From Alkaliphilus pronyensis (GTDB taxonomy: Bacteria; Bacillota; Clostridia; Peptostreptococcales; Natronincolaceae): 64,000 nucleotides of DNA. Below, in pieces: positions 62,874 to 64,000 of this stretch (positions within the stretch are counted from its first letter, which is position 1; every line of letters begins with the position of its first letter). A model generated the notes under the pieces. The model saw nothing but the letters and a program-made list of their open reading frames with translations. It was not told the origin of the DNA and ran no database searches. The position numbers and the translations under genes are program-made. The stretch spans positions 1 through 64,000 of the forward strand of contig NZ_WBZC01000004.1 in NCBI RefSeq assembly GCF_009017275.1, read 5' to 3'.

Positions 62874-63716
62874 CTAATATTCATAAAAGCCCTTTTTAGT
62901 TTTTCTACCAAGATAACCTGCTCTTACATATTTTTTTAGAAGGGGATGTGGACGATATTTTGTATCGGCAAATTCTTCATATAATACCTCCATTATGGCT
63001 AAGCACACATCTAGTCCTATTAGGTCTGCCAAGGCTAAGGGGCCGATTGGGTGATTAGCACCTAGCTTCATCGCTTCATCTATTTCTGCAGCCTTTGCCA
63101 CTCCATCTGCCATTACCCCTACAGCTTCATTTATCATGGGTACAAGAATTCTGTTAACTACAAAGCCTGGAGCCTCTTCTACCTTAACTGGTGATTTTTG
63201 TAGCTTTTTACACAGTTCTATAACAGAGTTAACAGCCTCTTCTTCTGTAGACATTCCTCTAATTACTTCAACTAGCTTCATAACTGGTACTGGATTAAAG
63301 AAATGCATACCTATAACCTTATGGGGACGATGAGTTACACCTGCAAGCTCTGTTATAGATAATGATGAAGTGTTGGTTGCTAAAATTGTCTTTTCATCGC
63401 AAATTCTATCTAACTCCCGAAAAATATTTTTCTTTATCTCTACATTTTCAGATGCTGCTTCAATAATCATATCACAGTCCTTTACATCAACTAACTCAAT
63501 AGTAGTTTCTATATTGCTTAATGCCTGCTGTTTTTCTTCTTCAGACATTTTGTCTTTATCAATTAGTCTCTTAAAACTTTTTTCTATTTGTGCCATACCT
63601 TTATCAAGTGATTCCTGATTAATATCACTTAATACAACATTGAAGCCAACTTGAGCCAGAACCTGAGCAATACCATTTCCCATTGTACCTGCACCTATAA
63701 CACCAATTTTCTTCAT
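62874..63716 (-). CDS. hbd: 3-hydroxybutyryl-CoA dehydrogenase
   Basis: NAD(P)-dependent enzyme reducing acetoacetyl-CoA to 3-hydroxybutyryl-CoA in butyrate/crotonyl pathways. The 280 residues begin with the Rossmann motif GAGTMGNGIAQ (about 8-18), then NTSSLSITELAG (about 115), GMHFFNPVPVMKLVEVI (about 136-152) with the catalytic His, and EEAPGFVVNRILVPMINEA. In clostridia hbd usually sits with crotonase/acyl-CoA dehydrogenase genes; these could continue past the window end. Confidence 0.96.
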   Translation of the reverse strand: MKKIGVIGAGTMGNGIAQVLAQVGFNVVLSDINQESLDKGMAQIEKSFKRLIDKDKMSEEEKQQALSNIETTIELVDVKDCDMIIEAASENVEIKKNIFRELDRICDEKTILATNTSSLSITELAGVTHRPHKVIGMHFFNPVPVMKLVEVIRGMSTEEEAVNSVIELCKKLQKSPVKVEEAPGFVVNRILVPMINEAVGVMADGVAKAAEIDEAMKLGANHPIGPLALADLIGLDVCLAIMEVLYEEFADTKYRPHPLLKKYVRAGYLGRKTKKGFYEY

Positions 63717-63724
63717 ACCAATTC

Positions 63725-63850
63725 CTCCATTTTATATTTTAATTTTTGATTTTTTAATTCTTTATTATGAAATTTTAACTCTTAACTCTTAACTCTTAAT
63801 TCTTAACTCTTAACTCTTAACTCTTAACTCTTAACTCTAGATTTTTAATT
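63725..63850. repeat. TTAACTC heptamer tandem repeats
   Basis: From about 63777 to 63838, nine near-perfect TTAACTC heptamers run in tandem with two TTAATTC variants. They lie upstream of the hbd start. Heptamers of the same series occur at about 17960 and degenerate at 1-30. No gene. Confidence 0.75.
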
Positions 63851-63943
63851 TTACCTAAAAACCCTACATTTCCATTTTAGCAAATATTATCAGATAATTA
63901 TATATTTTTTGAATAAATATAATTTAAAATATATATTTATCAA

Positions 63944-63990
63944 ATAAAAAACTCAGTTAGTCCATAATGCATTAATGAACCTTCTGAGTT
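63944..63990 (-). terminator. Terminator of a gene beyond the window
   Basis: On the minus strand AACTCAG and CTGAGTT enclose a 27-nt, partly self-complementary loop (centre TAATGCATTA) and are followed by TTTTTTATTT. It points toward hbd and would end a minus-strand gene located past position 64000. Confidence 0.65.
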
Positions 63991-64000
63991 AGTTGCAATT

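Overview
The window is AT-rich chromosomal DNA from an endospore-forming, low-GC Gram-positive bacterium. Sigma-E, sigma-G, SpoIIGA, SpoIIP, SpoVD and YmxH/YlmC-type genes, a division/cell-wall (dcw) cluster and a clostridial 3-hydroxybutyryl-CoA dehydrogenase point to an anaerobic clostridium, perhaps near Alkaliphilus (inference from gene content and order; I could not search). Almost every gene lies on the minus strand; ychF is the only clear plus-strand gene.

Layout. 0.07-8.3 kb: gpsA, plsY, der, a DUF512 radical-SAM-like protein, two DUF3189 proteins, the YIEGIA pair, spoIIP and a DUF1614 membrane protein. 8.5-14.2 kb: accessory genes, including an SH3-GNAT acetyltransferase, an Fe-S protein with its TetR repressor and visible operators, a YciI protein, a terpene-cyclase-like orphan, a DJ-1/PfpI protein and a DUF3795-DUF3788 protein. 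14.5-23 kb: phoPR-type two-component system, pgeF, nrdR, ymxH, sigG, sigE, spoIIGA, ftsZ. 23.4-45.5 kb: the dcw operon, in transcription order mraZ, rsmH, ftsL, spoVD, murE, murF, mraY, murD, ftsW/spoVE, murG, murA, ftsQ, two DUF881 genes, sbp. 45.7-51 kb: lgt, an M16 peptidase pair, a chelatase-like membrane protein and a YhcN lipoprotein. 51.2-56.7 kb: ychF, a hypothetical, deoC-pduL, an Mrr-like membrane protein, ykuS, a new 56-codon gene and hpt. 57-62.5 kb: an oligopeptide ABC operon oppABCDF. 62.9-63.7 kb: hbd.

The most striking feature is that murA is cut in two by a 6,400-bp element (about 26,988-33,387). The element is bounded by an 8-bp direct repeat CCACCTGG (CCAGGTGG in the murA sense). 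Removing one repeat plus the intervening DNA restores an in-frame MurA of 422 codons, and the junction falls exactly before the codon of the catalytic cysteine (PGG|C). The element encodes a large serine recombinase, a 42-codon peptide just upstream of it, a heterodimeric multidrug-type ABC exporter (one half with a degenerate Walker B), and a 46-codon leader peptide. The leader has a near-consensus promoter and is followed by two tandem terminator hairpins whose arms could pair alternatively. This looks like a serine-integrase element that inactivates a peptidoglycan-synthesis gene reversibly and carries an exporter under ribosome-mediated attenuation similar to bmrB-bmrCD. The recombinase reading frame runs through the attachment site, so its C-terminus differs between integrated and circular forms.

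Regulatory signals seen directly include MraZ boxes (three 10-bp repeats), a spoIIGA promoter with a 21-bp -35/-10 gap and Spo0A-box-like sequence at the -35, two TetR palindromes, a GntR-type palindrome before pduL-deoC, and many terminators. Unusual repeats are heptamer-based low-complexity tracts at several intergenic sites, also inside the element, and two inverted copies of a roughly 62-bp hairpin repeat resembling an IS200/IS605-type end.
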